A DNA stretch of 64,000 nt from Kibdelosporangium sp040675465 (GCF_040675465.1 NZ_JBFAPA010000007.1:186001-250000), one strand, 5' to 3'; positions 23,347 through 32,960 are shown, numbered from the stretch's first letter. Notes: generated by a model from the sequence alone, not told the origin. Translations and numbers: made by a program.

Positions 23347-23968
23347 CTGCGCCTCGAAGGTATGAGTGATGCCTGATGGGAGGCCCGAGTGTAGGACCTC
23401 CACCCCACCAGAGCGAGCAATTCCACCCACCCCCATGAGCCCGAACAACCAGACACCCGTAAGAGGCACCGACCACTTGGCACTGCAGAACTGATCGGGT
23501 CGACCGACTCAGGGGGTGAGTGTCAGGCCGACGAAGTCTAGGCCTGAGCGGGGGTTGGTGGAGGACGGGAGGTGAGGGGGCGGGTTGGTGGAGTCAGGGC
23601 GTAAATGGTCGGCCAGCGGGGGACGGGGGTAAGTGGTGAGGTTGGTGGAGGACAGGAGGGTGAGGGGCGGGCTAGTGGAGTCAGGGTGTAGGTGGTCGGC
23701 CAGCGATGAATAGGAGGCGAGTGGTGGTCGGGAGGTGAGTGGTGGTCGGGAGGTGAGTGGTGGAGTTGGGGGTTAGCGGTCGGGGATTGGTGGAGGGACG
23801 CGTTGGGTGGGCGGTGTGCGGGAGTTGACGTCGTGGTGGGTGGTGATGTGAGGACGTCTTGGGCGGGCGTGGAGTACGCGTTGCGGAGGTGGATGGTCGG
23901 AGGTGGTGGTGAGGTGGGTGTGGTGTGTGCTGTGGGAGTGAGGTGGGGAGGGGTGTGGGTGGGTGGGG
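23347..23968. repeat. G/T-rich repeat tract downstream of lhr
   Basis: After about 160 unremarkable bases the + strand becomes strongly G-rich. Two imperfect copies of a block of about 65 bases (GTTGGTGGAGGAC ... GGTCGGCCAGCG) begin near 23553 and 23643, followed by three GTGAGTGGTGGTCGGGAG-like units (about 23717-23766). There is no gene. Seen from lhr, which runs leftward into it, the transcript would be C-rich and G-poor, the composition favoured by Rho. Confidence 0.7.
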
Positions 23969-26900
23969 TTAGGCGCGGAGGCGGAGGCCTTTGGGGGTTG
24001 CGCGGAAGCCGGCGTCGCGGAGGATGTCGGCGAGGTGGGAGGTGAGGGAGTGCTCGCCGTCGGTTCGCTGGACGGCGAGTTGGCCGAGCCAGCCTTCGCG
24101 CACGGCGGAGGACAGGGCGGTGGCGGCGGAACGGAGGGCCTCCTCGTCCTCGGTGAAGGACAGGAGGGAGCGGCCGCCGCGTTCGACGTAGAGGGCGGGA
24201 GTGCCATCGACGAGGACCGCCAGGGCACCGGCTTTGCGGGCAGGGCGGTGTTTGCCGTCGCCAACGGTATCGGGCCAGGGAAGGGCGGCGCCGTAGGGTT
24301 GGGCAGGGTCGGCGGCCGCTAGGACAACCGTGGCAACGGGATCGGGGTCGCGGCCGGCGGCGCGGGACAGTGCGCGGAGGCGGTCGACGGCTCCCCGGGC
24401 GGCGAACTGTGCCGCACCCAGGCCCTCGACGACATAGCCCCGCACGACCTGACCGGACTCCTCCATGGCGCGCAATACCTTGTAGACACCGCTGAACCCG
24501 CCGGTGACCCGTTCGGTGTCCAGCGCGCCTCGGGTCAGTACCCCGTGCCGTTCAAGGAAAGCCTCGGCGCGAGCGTGGGCACGGCGGGTCGGGTCGGTCT
24601 CGCGCGGAACGGCAAGGGACCAGCGCCCGCCGACTGTGGGCGGGCCCGTGCGGCTGGGCATCACCGGACGCTGAGCCCGCAGCCGGGCATAGCGGCCGCG
24701 GGGGGTGGCACGGCGCGGTTTGTGCGCCGCGCCACCACCGGAGACCAAGGCGCGCAACGGGTTGAGCGTGTCGTTGGTGACCAGGCCGGCCCAGACCAAG
24801 TCCCACACGGCCGCCACCACGTCCTGGTCGTCGGTCGCCCCCACCCGGTCGGTCAGCTGGCGGAAGAACAACGCGCCACCGTCCAAAGCGGACAGAATCG
24901 CCGAGTGCAGCGGCGACTCCGGCACGTTCTCCTCCAGGTCCGGCAGCAACAGATCGGCGACATCTGTTGGTGCCAAGGCGATCCAGCCGTCGCCACCGGC
25001 CAGCGAGCCGCTGCCGCACCACGTGACCTCCCCGGCCGTGGTGAGCTCATCCAGCAGTGCCGGGAAGTATCCCGGCAGGCGCGCGGGCAGGATCAGCGAC
25101 TCGAGGGCGCTCGCCGGCAGGGGCGCCCCGGCGAGCTGCTCGACGACCGACAGCACGTCGTCCGCGGTCGGCGCGGTGCGCAGCCGCCGTCCCACCCCGT
25201 GCCAGCTCGGCAGGAACCGGCCCAGCGCGGCCGGCTCCACCGGCTCGACCTCGGCACGCAAGCGGGCCAGCGAGGCTCGCCGCAGCCTGCGCAGAACCTC
25301 TGCGTCGCAGTACTCGGTGTGCATGCCGCCCGGCCGCAGCTCGCCTCGCACGAGCCGGCCTGCCCCGGTCAGGCGGTCCAGGACGCCGGTCACGACCGCG
25401 ACACCCAGCCCGAACCGGGTGGCGGCCTCGGCCGCCGGGAACGGGCCGTGCGTCCGGGCGTACCGGGAGAGCAGGTCGCCCAGGGGATCGGCGACCGGCT
25501 CGGTGAACGCCTCGGGCACGCCCACGGGCAGCGCCACGCCGAGCGCGTCCCGCATCCGCCCGGCGTCCTCGATGCCGACGTTGCGGTCCTCGCCCGCGAT
25601 GCGGACCCTGATCACCCGGCGCTGGGCGATCAGCTCGGTGAGCCACTCCGGCCTGATCCCACGGGCCGCCGCCTCGGCATCCGTGAGATCACCCAGGAAC
25701 CGCAGAAGGTCAGCGGCGTCCTCCTCGTGCCTGGCGTGCCGGTCGGGATCCAGCCGCTGCAGCGATCGCTCGATCTCGGCGACCACGTCCGCGTCCAGCA
25801 GCTCCCGGATCGCCTCGGAGCCAAGGAGTTCCGCGAGCAGGGACGAGTCGAGCGACAGGGCCGCGGCCCGGCGCTCGGCGAGCGGGGTGTCGGTCTCGTA
25901 GAGGAACATCCCCACGTACCCGAACAGCAGGCTGCGGGCGAACGGCGACGGCGAGGGCGTCTCCACTTCGACCACGCGAACCCGGCGGGCGCGCACGTCC
26001 GACATCAGCTCGCGTAACCCGGAGAGGTCGTAGACGTCCTGCAGGCACTCGCGCATGGCCTCCAGGACGACCGGGAACCGCTCGTACTTGGCCGCCACCG
26101 ACAGCAGCTGCGCCGCGCGCTGGCGCTGCTGCCACAGTGGACTGCGTCGGCGGGGATCCCGCCGGGGCAGGAGCAGCGACCGCGCGGCGCACTCCCGGAA
26201 CCTGGCCGCGAACAGCGCCGAGCCGCCCACCTCGGCCACGACGATCTGCTCGATCTCGTCCGGGTCCAGGAGCACGTCCTCGGCTCCCGCGGTCACCTCC
26301 GCGCCGGACTCGTCCACGGCGTCCGGCAGCCGCATGACGATCCCGTCGTCGGAGTGGGCCATCTGCGCCTCGATGCCCCGCCGCTCCCGCAGCCTGGCCG
26401 CGATCGCGAGCGCCCATGGCGCGTTCACCTGCGCACCGAAGGGTGAGTGCACCACGAGCCGCCAGTCGCCCAGCTCGTCGCGGAACCGCTCGACCAGCAC
26501 GGTCCGGTCGTCGGGCACATGCCGGGTCGCCTGCTTCTGCTCGGCCAGGTACGTCAGCAGGTTGTCCTGTGCCCACTCGTCCAGCCCGGCGTCCGCCGCC
26601 CGGGCACGGGCCGCCGAATCCTCCAATGTGGACACCTCACGGAGGAACTTCCCCATGGCACGGCCGAGTTCCAGGGGACGCCCCGGCGCGTCCCCCTTCC
26701 AAAACGGCATCCGCGCGGGCTGCCCGGGCGCGGGCAGCACGATCACCCGGTCGTGGGTGATGTCCTCGACCTTCCACGCGGACGTGCCGAGCAGGAACGT
26801 GTCGCCGACTCTCGACTCGTACACCATCTCCTCGTCCAGTTCACCGACCCTGGAGCCGGACGCCCCCTCGCTGGGCGGGGTCATCACGGTGAACAGGCCG

Positions 26901-28591
26901 CGGTCGGGGATGGTGCCGCCGGACGTGACCGCGAGCCGTTGCGCCCCGGGGCGGCCGCGCAGCTCGCCGGTGATGCGGTCCCAGGTGATCCTCGGCCGGA
27001 GCTCGCCGAACTCCTCACTCGGGTACCGCCCGGACAGCATGTCCAACACCGAGTGCAGCGCGGACTCGGGCAGCGCCGCGAAGGGCGCCGCGCGCCGGAC
27101 CAGAGTGGACAGTTCGGTGACCGTCCACGGCTCCAGCGCGACCATCGCGACGATGTGCTGGGCCAGCACGTCCAGCGGGTTGCGCGGGTACCGGGTCGCC
27201 TCGATGGCACCGTCGCGCATGCGTTCCGCGACCACCGCGCAGGACACCAGGTCGCCGCGGAACTTCGGGAACATGACCCCGCGGGACACCGCACCGACAT
27301 GGTGCCCCGCGCGCCCGACCCGCTGCAGGCCGGACGCCACGGTCGGTGGCGCCTCGACCTGGACCACGAGATCGACCGCGCCCATGTCGATCCCGAGCTC
27401 CAGCGAGGACGTCGCGACCACGCAGGGGAGCCGGCCGGACTTCAGCTCCTCCTCCACCACGGTGCGCTGCTCGCGCGCCATCGAGCCGTGGTGGGCCCGT
27501 GCGATGACCGTGGTGCTCCCGGTGGTGACGCCGGACTGGCCCACCGCCTCCGCCGGGAACCGGGCCGCCACAGAGCCCAGGTCGATGGGCTGGTCCCGCT
27601 CCGCCGCGTGCTCCTCGGCGAGCTCGTTCAGCCGGGCCGTGAGCCGTTCGGCCAGGCGTCGCGAGTTGGCGAACACGATGGTGGAGCGATGCGCCTGGAC
27701 CAGCCCGAGGATGCGCTCCTCGACCGCCGGCCAGATCGACGGCCGCCGGGGGGCGCCGATCTCGCCGGTGATCTCCTCCAGGCTGCCGATGCCGCCCTGG
27801 ACCGGGAGCTCACCGGTGCGGTCGGGTGCCGTCGGGGTGTCGAGGTTGGCCATGTCCTCGACCGGTACCTGAACGGTGATCTCCACGGTCTTGCTGGTCT
27901 TCGGGGCGACCACGGTGACCGGCCGCCCGCCGGAGAGGAACGCGCTGACCTCCTCGATCGGCCGGACGGTGGCGGAAAGCCCAATTCGTTGCGCGGGCTT
28001 GCTTAGCAACGCGTCCAGCCGCTCCAGGGACAACGCGAGGTGCGCGCCGCGCTTGGTGCCGGTCACCGCGTGCACCTCGTCGACGATCACCGTCTCCACG
28101 CCCCGCAGCGAGTCCTGTGCCGCCGAGGTGAGCAACAGGAACAACGACTCGGGCGTGGTCACCAGGATGTCCGGCGGTCTCCTGGCGAAGGTCCGTCGCT
28201 CGTCCGCCGGGGTGTCGCCGGTGCGCATGCCCACCGAGATCGACGGCGGTGTCTGGCCGAGCCGGTGGGCGGCCTGCCGGATGCCGGCCAGCGGGGCGCG
28301 CAGGTTGCGCTCGACGTCCACCGCGAGCGCCTTGAGCGGCGAGATGTACAGCACCCGGCACCGGTGCTTCGGCTCGGCCGGGGGCGGCTGGGTGGCCAGC
28401 CGGTCGAGTCCCCACAGGAAGGCGGCGAGTGTCTTGCCCGAGCCGGTGGGCGCCACGACCAGGGCGTGCTCACCCGCCGACGCCGCACGCCAGGCCCCTG
28501 CCTGGGCCTGGGTCGGCGCCGCGAAGGCCCCCGCGAACCAGCTGCGGGTCGCGGGTGAGAAGAGGTCGAGTTCGTCCACGCCATCCATCAT
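23969..28591 (-). CDS. lhr: Large ATP-dependent helicase Lhr
   Basis: About 1,540 residues, the size of full-length Lhr. The helicase core is N-terminal: Walker A APTGSGKT (residues 47-54), motif II DEVH (171-174), motif III SAT (206-208) and motif VI QRVGRAGHH. A winged helix, the Lhr beta-barrel domain and the long Lhr C-terminal region follow. Lhr unwinds RNA:DNA hybrids 3'-5' and in mycobacteria is part of a DNA-repair response. The start is the ATG pair at 28591/28588. It is monocistronic and ends at the G-rich repeat tract. The neighbouring Nei-type glycosylase gene often seen beside lhr is absent here. Confidence 0.92.
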   Translation of the reverse strand: MMDGVDELDLFSPATRSWFAGAFAAPTQAQAGAWRAASAGEHALVVAPTGSGKTLAAFLWGLDRLATQPPPAEPKHRCRVLYISPLKALAVDVERNLRAPLAGIRQAAHRLGQTPPSISVGMRTGDTPADERRTFARRPPDILVTTPESLFLLLTSAAQDSLRGVETVIVDEVHAVTGTKRGAHLALSLERLDALLSKPAQRIGLSATVRPIEEVSAFLSGGRPVTVVAPKTSKTVEITVQVPVEDMANLDTPTAPDRTGELPVQGGIGSLEEITGEIGAPRRPSIWPAVEERILGLVQAHRSTIVFANSRRLAERLTARLNELAEEHAAERDQPIDLGSVAARFPAEAVGQSGVTTGSTTVIARAHHGSMAREQRTVVEEELKSGRLPCVVATSSLELGIDMGAVDLVVQVEAPPTVASGLQRVGRAGHHVGAVSRGVMFPKFRGDLVSCAVVAERMRDGAIEATRYPRNPLDVLAQHIVAMVALEPWTVTELSTLVRRAAPFAALPESALHSVLDMLSGRYPSEEFGELRPRITWDRITGELRGRPGAQRLAVTSGGTIPDRGLFTVMTPPSEGASGSRVGELDEEMVYESRVGDTFLLGTSAWKVEDITHDRVIVLPAPGQPARMPFWKGDAPGRPLELGRAMGKFLREVSTLEDSAARARAADAGLDEWAQDNLLTYLAEQKQATRHVPDDRTVLVERFRDELGDWRLVVHSPFGAQVNAPWALAIAARLRERRGIEAQMAHSDDGIVMRLPDAVDESGAEVTAGAEDVLLDPDEIEQIVVAEVGGSALFAARFRECAARSLLLPRRDPRRRSPLWQQRQRAAQLLSVAAKYERFPVVLEAMRECLQDVYDLSGLRELMSDVRARRVRVVEVETPSPSPFARSLLFGYVGMFLYETDTPLAERRAAALSLDSSLLAELLGSEAIRELLDADVVAEIERSLQRLDPDRHARHEEDAADLLRFLGDLTDAEAAARGIRPEWLTELIAQRRVIRVRIAGEDRNVGIEDAGRMRDALGVALPVGVPEAFTEPVADPLGDLLSRYARTHGPFPAAEAATRFGLGVAVVTGVLDRLTGAGRLVRGELRPGGMHTEYCDAEVLRRLRRASLARLRAEVEPVEPAALGRFLPSWHGVGRRLRTAPTADDVLSVVEQLAGAPLPASALESLILPARLPGYFPALLDELTTAGEVTWCGSGSLAGGDGWIALAPTDVADLLLPDLEENVPESPLHSAILSALDGGALFFRQLTDRVGATDDQDVVAAVWDLVWAGLVTNDTLNPLRALVSGGGAAHKPRRATPRGRYARLRAQRPVMPSRTGPPTVGGRWSLAVPRETDPTRRAHARAEAFLERHGVLTRGALDTERVTGGFSGVYKVLRAMEESGQVVRGYVVEGLGAAQFAARGAVDRLRALSRAAGRDPDPVATVVLAAADPAQPYGAALPWPDTVGDGKHRPARKAGALAVLVDGTPALYVERGGRSLLSFTEDEEALRSAATALSSAVREGWLGQLAVQRTDGEHSLTSHLADILRDAGFRATPKGLRLRA

Positions 28592-28645
28592 GCAACGCCA
28601 CACCGACACTTCCACTCCGTTGCCGGGGCCTGTGGATAACTGCTA

Positions 28646-28686
28646 CTTGACAGCAGCATGTCAAGTACTTGACACTCGCCGTCAAG
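28646..28686. promoter_or_regulatory. Two adjacent inverted repeats between lhr and the aldo/keto reductase
   Basis: CTTGACA-N6-TGTCAAG (28646-28665) is followed by CTTGAC-N7-GTCAAG (28668-28686). The same half-site in four copies suggests a dimeric repressor, perhaps TetR-type, controlling the reductase 20 bases downstream and perhaps lhr. A single TTATCCACA-type 9-mer lies just to the left at about 28631. Confidence 0.6.
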
Positions 28687-28705
28687 ACAAGTGAAGGAGA
28701 TGCAG

Positions 28706-29587
28706 GTGAACGGGGATTTCCTGAGGGGCGCCAGGCTTGGATTCGGGGCGATGCAGCTGGCGGGGCCGGGAGCCTGGGGACCACCGCGAGACCGCGACAC
28801 GGCCCTCGCCGTGCTCCGCCGGGCCGTCGAGCTGGGCGTCGAGCACATCGACACGAGCGACCTCTACGGCCCAGCGGTGGCGAACGAACTGATCCGTGAG
28901 GCGCTGTGGCCGTACCCGGAGACGCTCACGATCGCGACCAAGATCGGCGCGGTCCGTGGCGGGAACGGCAGCTTCGACCCCGCCGCGAAGCCCGCGCAGC
29001 TCGGCGAACAGGTCGCGGTCAACCGGGCGCGGCTCGGCGTGGACCAGCTCGACCTGGTCTACCTCCGAACGAGCGGCGACGGCCTGCTGGCGGCCGACGA
29101 GACCCCGTTCGAGGAGTCGTTCGAGGCGCTAGCCGAGCTGCGCAGAGACGGTGTCATCCGGAACCTCGGGCTCAGCGGCGTGACCGTGCGGCAACTCGAA
29201 CTGGCACAACGAATGACGCCGATCGCGGCGGTGCAGAACCGGTTCAACCTGTTCGATCGGGCCGCTGCGGACGTGCTCGCCGAGTGCGAACGTCAGGGCA
29301 TCGCGTTCGTGCCGTACTTTCCTTTGGCCGCAGGGATGTTCAAGGCGGATCGACCGCCACTGCCGTTCAGCGGCACCGATCAGCAGGACAAGGTGATCGC
29401 GACAATCGCCGATCGGCATGGCGCTTCACCGGCACAGATCGCGTTGGCGTGGCTGCTGGCCAGGTCACCGGTGATGCTGCCGATTCCGGGTACCTCCTCA
29501 CTCACGCATCTGGAGGAGAACATGGCCGCGAAGGACATCGAGCTGGCCGCGGACGAGATCGCCGAGCTCGACGCCCTTGCGGGCTGA
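28706..29587 (+). CDS. Aldo/keto reductase
   Basis: 293 residues from a GTG at 28706, chosen because AAGGAG lies 7 bases upstream; the ATG at 28700 sits on that site. Family positions: Asp and Tyr in HIDTSDLYGP, Lys in TIATKIGAV. The usual His region reads LVYLRTSGD, so the tetrad His is absent, as in several AKR subfamilies. LAWLLARSPVMLPIPGTSS is the C-terminal cofactor-binding stretch. It is NADPH-dependent with an unknown substrate. It is controlled by the paired inverted repeats just upstream and followed 20 bases later by a stray ABC-transporter tail. Confidence 0.87.
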   Translation: MNGDFLRGARLGFGAMQLAGPGAWGPPRDRDTALAVLRRAVELGVEHIDTSDLYGPAVANELIREALWPYPETLTIATKIGAVRGGNGSFDPAAKPAQLGEQVAVNRARLGVDQLDLVYLRTSGDGLLAADETPFEESFEALAELRRDGVIRNLGLSGVTVRQLELAQRMTPIAAVQNRFNLFDRAAADVLAECERQGIAFVPYFPLAAGMFKADRPPLPFSGTDQQDKVIATIADRHGASPAQIALAWLLARSPVMLPIPGTSSLTHLEENMAAKDIELAADEIAELDALAG

Positions 29588-29607
29588 CCGGTTCATCCGA
29601 CCGGGGC

Positions 29608-29739
29608 GCCGATCGGGTGATTGTGTTGTCCGACGGGCAAGTCGTCGAGCAAGGCAGCCGCGACGAACTCATGGCTGCCGACGGTCAGTACGCGCAGTTG
29701 TTCCCGGTGCAAGCCGCTGGTTGTCAACTAGCCCATTGA
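29608..29739 (+). pseudogene. Orphan C-terminal fragment of an ABC exporter
   Basis: Forty-three codons read ADRVIVLSDGQVVEQG then SRDELMAADGQYAQLFPVQAAG, the last part of a nucleotide-binding domain (D-loop/H-loop distal strand and C-terminal helix) of an exporter-type ABC protein. The Walker motifs, ABC signature and membrane domain are all missing. The frame opens abruptly 20 bases after the aldo/keto reductase stop. The fragment overlaps the 3' end of the convergent response-regulator gene by 71 bases. Confidence 0.8.
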
Positions 29740-30370
29740 GATGCGCGTACGCCACGGCGTGCACTCGATCGCGTAGCCCCAGCTTCGCGAGCACGCGCGA
29801 CACGTGCGTCTTCACGGTCTCGTCGCCCACGTGCAGCTTCGCGGCGATCTCGGCGTTGCTGTGCGCGCCAGCGATCAGCAGCAACACTTCCCGTTCCCGC
29901 GCGGTGAGCTGCTCCAGTTCGGGCGGCGGCTGTGGAGGGGCGATGCTGGTCGCGAACCGGGCGATCAGCCGTTGTGTCACTGAGGGATCGATCAGTGCGT
30001 CGCCGCGGGCGGCCACCCGGATCGCCGAGATCAGCTCCTCCGGCGGCAGGCTCTTGAGCAGGAACCCGCTCGCACCGGCCCGCAGCGCCCGGTAGACGTA
30101 CTCGTCGCTGTCGTACGTTGTGAGCACGACGACCTTGGTGCGGTTGGCCGGGTCGGCGAGGATCTGTTCGGTCGCCGCGAGCCCGTCCAGTTTGGGCATC
30201 CGGATGTCCAGCACGGCCACGTCCGGCCGCAGGCGGGCGACCTCGGTGACGGCGGCCCGGCCGTCGGCGACCTCGGCGACGCAATCCAAGTCCGGCTGCG
30301 TGTCGAAGATCGCGCGCATCCCGGACCGCAGCATCGCATGGTCGTCGGCGAGCAGCAGGCTCACGGGCAT
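29669..30370 (-). CDS. NarL/LuxR-family response regulator
   Basis: 233 residues. The receiver domain has the acidic pair at Asp9/Asp10, phospho-acceptor Asp55 (VAVLDIRMP), Thr/Tyr switch residues in VVLTTYDSD and Lys in FLLKSL. A LuxR helix-turn-helix follows (LTAREREVLLLIAGAHSNAEIAAKLHVG, then ETVKTHVSRVLAKLGLRDR). The last roughly 20 residues (from LNGLVDNQRL) are read from the antisense of the ABC-exporter fragment, so the native C-terminus was probably replaced by this junction. It overlaps the sensor kinase by 10 bases and forms a two-component pair with it. Confidence 0.92.
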   Translation of the reverse strand: MPVSLLLADDHAMLRSGMRAIFDTQPDLDCVAEVADGRAAVTEVARLRPDVAVLDIRMPKLDGLAATEQILADPANRTKVVVLTTYDSDEYVYRALRAGASGFLLKSLPPEELISAIRVAARGDALIDPSVTQRLIARFATSIAPPQPPPELEQLTAREREVLLLIAGAHSNAEIAAKLHVGDETVKTHVSRVLAKLGLRDRVHAVAYAHLNGLVDNQRLAPGTTARTDRRQP

Positions 30371-31497
30371 TGCGCCTCCAGGGGAAACGTCACGGTGGTC
30401 CGCCAGGTACGGCCGTCCGGTTCGACCCCCGAGTCGGACCTGCCCTGGAACATGCTGGCACGGTTGCGGATCCCGGCGAGACCGCGGCGGGGTGCCGTGC
30501 CCGGTTCGGAATTCTGCCCGATCGGGTTGTCGCTGCTCACCGTGATGGAGTCCGGCCCGTACGCGAGATGGATGTCAACGCCGGTCCGGTCGCCGTGCCG
30601 CAGCGCGTTCGTGAGCATTTCCTGCACGATCCGGTACAACGTGATGTCCAGCGACTCCGGGATGTCACACGGAGTACCCGACACCCGCAGCCGGGCAGGC
30701 AGGCCGGTCGACCGCACTCCGTCGAACAGTTCCTCCAGGTTGTCCAGGCCGGGCTGGCGGGCACCGTCGGAGTTGTCGCCGTGCAGGACGTCCAGGAGAT
30801 GGCGCATGTCGACCATGGCCGAGCGGCTCGCGGTCTCGACCGAACGCAGGGACGCCTCCAGCTTTCCGTTGCCGTTGTTCAGCCCCAGCCGCGCGGCGCC
30901 GGCGTGCAGGTTGATCGCGCTCACGTGGTGCATGATCACGTCGTGCAGGTCGCGGGCGATCGTGCTGCGTTCCTCCGCGATCGCTTTGGTGACCGCCGCC
31001 TGCGCATCCCGGCGCTCCAATTCGGAGCGCTGCTCCATTTCCGCGAGATAGGCCCGCCGGGCGGTTGTGTAGCGACCGACCAGCCAGGGCAGTAAGGCCA
31101 GTTTGCCCGCCGTGATGATGATCAGATCGGGCCGGCCGCCCAGGAGTACCTGGCAGGCTCCGCCGGCTGCGGCCATCACGGCCAAGGCGCCCCACGCCGC
31201 GAACCCGGTCAGCCACGCACCCGCGCGGTAGGCCGCGATCAGCATCCCGGCCTCGTTGGCGGCCGACGTGGACACCAAAGCGATGGACACCCGGACGACC
31301 GAGTGCGCCAGGGCAACCCAGCCCGAATGCCGGGCGGCACCGCCCAACGCGGCGTCGACACAGACGGTGGCGACCAGAATCCCCCAACAGGTGAGCGAGG
31401 TCAGCCCATGGAGCACGATGTTGAGGCCGTCGACGAGTACACAGCACACCGCGACCAGCAGTGACTGCCACTTCAGGGACTCTTTGGTGGTGAGCAT
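30361..31497 (-). CDS. Sensor histidine kinase (HisKA_3/NarX-like)
   Basis: 378 residues with about five hydrophobic helices in the first 150 residues and very short extracellular loops, so the stimulus is probably sensed within or at the membrane. The dimerisation box is RSTIARDLHDVIMHHVSAI with phospho-acceptor His185. The HATPase_c domain carries the N-box QEMLTNALRHG and a GLAGIRNRAS G-box. Its gene is divergent from the four-gene membrane cluster beginning at 31632 (134-base gap), which is its most likely target. It is cotranscribed with the NarL-type regulator. Confidence 0.9.
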   Translation of the reverse strand: MLTTKESLKWQSLLVAVCCVLVDGLNIVLHGLTSLTCWGILVATVCVDAALGGAARHSGWVALAHSVVRVSIALVSTSAANEAGMLIAAYRAGAWLTGFAAWGALAVMAAAGGACQVLLGGRPDLIIITAGKLALLPWLVGRYTTARRAYLAEMEQRSELERRDAQAAVTKAIAEERSTIARDLHDVIMHHVSAINLHAGAARLGLNNGNGKLEASLRSVETASRSAMVDMRHLLDVLHGDNSDGARQPGLDNLEELFDGVRSTGLPARLRVSGTPCDIPESLDITLYRIVQEMLTNALRHGDRTGVDIHLAYGPDSITVSSDNPIGQNSEPGTAPRRGLAGIRNRASMFQGRSDSGVEPDGRTWRTTVTFPLEAQCP

Positions 31498-31631
31498 CGC
31501 CTTGGATCCTCCCTGACGGCGGGCTCAGGGTCATCCCGCCGGGCCGGGGTCGTTCCTCCCCCGTACAGGGGACCCGATTTCCACCTCTGACGTGACGATT
31601 TCGGTCAACTCGCGTCGATACCTTGACCGCG

Positions 31632-32960
31632 ATGCGTACCTTGCGGATTTCCGTTCTGATGGCACTGTGCGTGCTGGGGGCCGTGCTCGGTGGAGCCACC
31701 CCAGCACTGGCCGACGGCGCCCAAGCCGGCGCGGACATCCAGATCGCGCAGACGCTCGGCGACCGCGAGCTCACCATCATCATCCGCCGGGTCGACGAGA
31801 TCCCCGGACCGGTGCACGTCGACATCGTCACCCACAAGGGCACACCTGCCGGAAAGCTGGAACTCAAGCTGGGCGCGAGCTCCGCCGAGGTCGCGCTCCC
31901 GGACAAGCCGGCCTTCACCCCGGCAACGCTCCAGGTGGACCGGGACGGACCGTGGGAACTCGCTGTCGACGACGGACGTCAGGTTGCGACCATTCCGTTC
32001 GTCGTCCCGGCGAATGTCACCCCACCGTGGGAAAAAGCCGCTTACGGAGGGTTCGTAGTCGCCGGGCTGTTGCTGGTGGTGTCGTTGCTGCTGGCGGTGT
32101 TCGGCCGATCCGGGCTGGCCTTGGTTCCCGCCGGTGGGATGGTCGCGGCACTGGCGGTCGCGGTCACCGCGGCGGTGCTGTCCTCGGTGATCCCGCAGCC
32201 CGCGCCTCTCGGAACGCAGCTGGACCCGACGACCGGGGCCGACCCGTACCAGAAAACGTCCATTGTGGACTTCTCGCGCCCGCCGGTGAACATGGTGGCG
32301 CGGATGGAGTCCAGCGAACTGGTGCTCCAGCTGACCGACGGCGCCACCGGACGTCCGGTCGACGACCTGCTGGTGCACGACAACGCCCTGATGCACCTGA
32401 TCGACGTGTCACCGCAGGGCAAGATGCAGCACCTGCACCCGATCCGGGTGGCATCCGGCGAGTACCGCGCCCGGGTCGCCGCATCGGATGCCGGAACTCA
32501 CGCGATCGCGGCGGAAATCGCCCGGCGCGGTGGCGGAGCGCAACTGCTGCGCACCTCGGTCGCGAACCAGAACGCCGGATCGGGTGTATCTGAAGGTGTG
32601 GCCGATGTCGTGAAGTCCGTTCAAGCTGCGGGCCTGCCGAGCACGCTCACCGCACGGTTCGCCACGGCGGACCTGCAACCGTGGCTCGGCATGGCCGGGC
32701 ACATGATCGTCGCCGGCCCGGTCACGGATTCCCCGGCGACGGCGCCGATCTGGGCACACGTACACGCGATGATCCCAGTCACGCCTGGGATGCCGGGCAA
32801 GCCGGACGAGAGCGTCGCGGCTTACGGGCCGGACGTCACGTTTACCTACACATTCCCGTTGCCCGGCCGCTATTTGACGTGGAGCCAGGTGGAACGGGAC
32901 TACGGCGTCGTGACCGTGCCGTCGGTCATCGACGTACCCGCGACGAGGGGGCAGGGATGA
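31632..32960 (+). CDS. Exported membrane protein with His/Met motifs, possible metal-handling protein
   Basis: 442 residues. A signal peptide (RTLRISVLMALCVLGAVLGG) precedes a CopC/YtkA-like beta domain of about 110 residues, then two membrane helices (about 140-165 and 170-190), then a large extracytoplasmic C-terminal domain with MQHLHP, WLGMAGHMIV and WAHVHAMIPV. These paired His and Met residues are typical of copper-binding extracytoplasmic proteins, but no established family was recognised with certainty. The ATG at 31632 is used; TTG at 31623 is possible. It overlaps the next gene by ATGA and leads a four-gene operon. Confidence 0.75.
   Translation: MRTLRISVLMALCVLGAVLGGATPALADGAQAGADIQIAQTLGDRELTIIIRRVDEIPGPVHVDIVTHKGTPAGKLELKLGASSAEVALPDKPAFTPATLQVDRDGPWELAVDDGRQVATIPFVVPANVTPPWEKAAYGGFVVAGLLLVVSLLLAVFGRSGLALVPAGGMVAALAVAVTAAVLSSVIPQPAPLGTQLDPTTGADPYQKTSIVDFSRPPVNMVARMESSELVLQLTDGATGRPVDDLLVHDNALMHLIDVSPQGKMQHLHPIRVASGEYRARVAASDAGTHAIAAEIARRGGGAQLLRTSVANQNAGSGVSEGVADVVKSVQAAGLPSTLTARFATADLQPWLGMAGHMIVAGPVTDSPATAPIWAHVHAMIPVTPGMPGKPDESVAAYGPDVTFTYTFPLPGRYLTWSQVERDYGVVTVPSVIDVPATRGQG

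Noticed and set aside
28631..28639. Single TTATCCACA-type DnaA box near lhr
   Set aside because: A lone 9-mer is expected by chance in a window of this size; no second box or unwinding region.
31592..32593. Alternative + strand frame of 333 codons overlapping the first gene of the membrane cluster
   Set aside because: Arg/Gly-rich with no signal peptide or membrane helix; the competing frame has a signal peptide, helices and a coupled stop.
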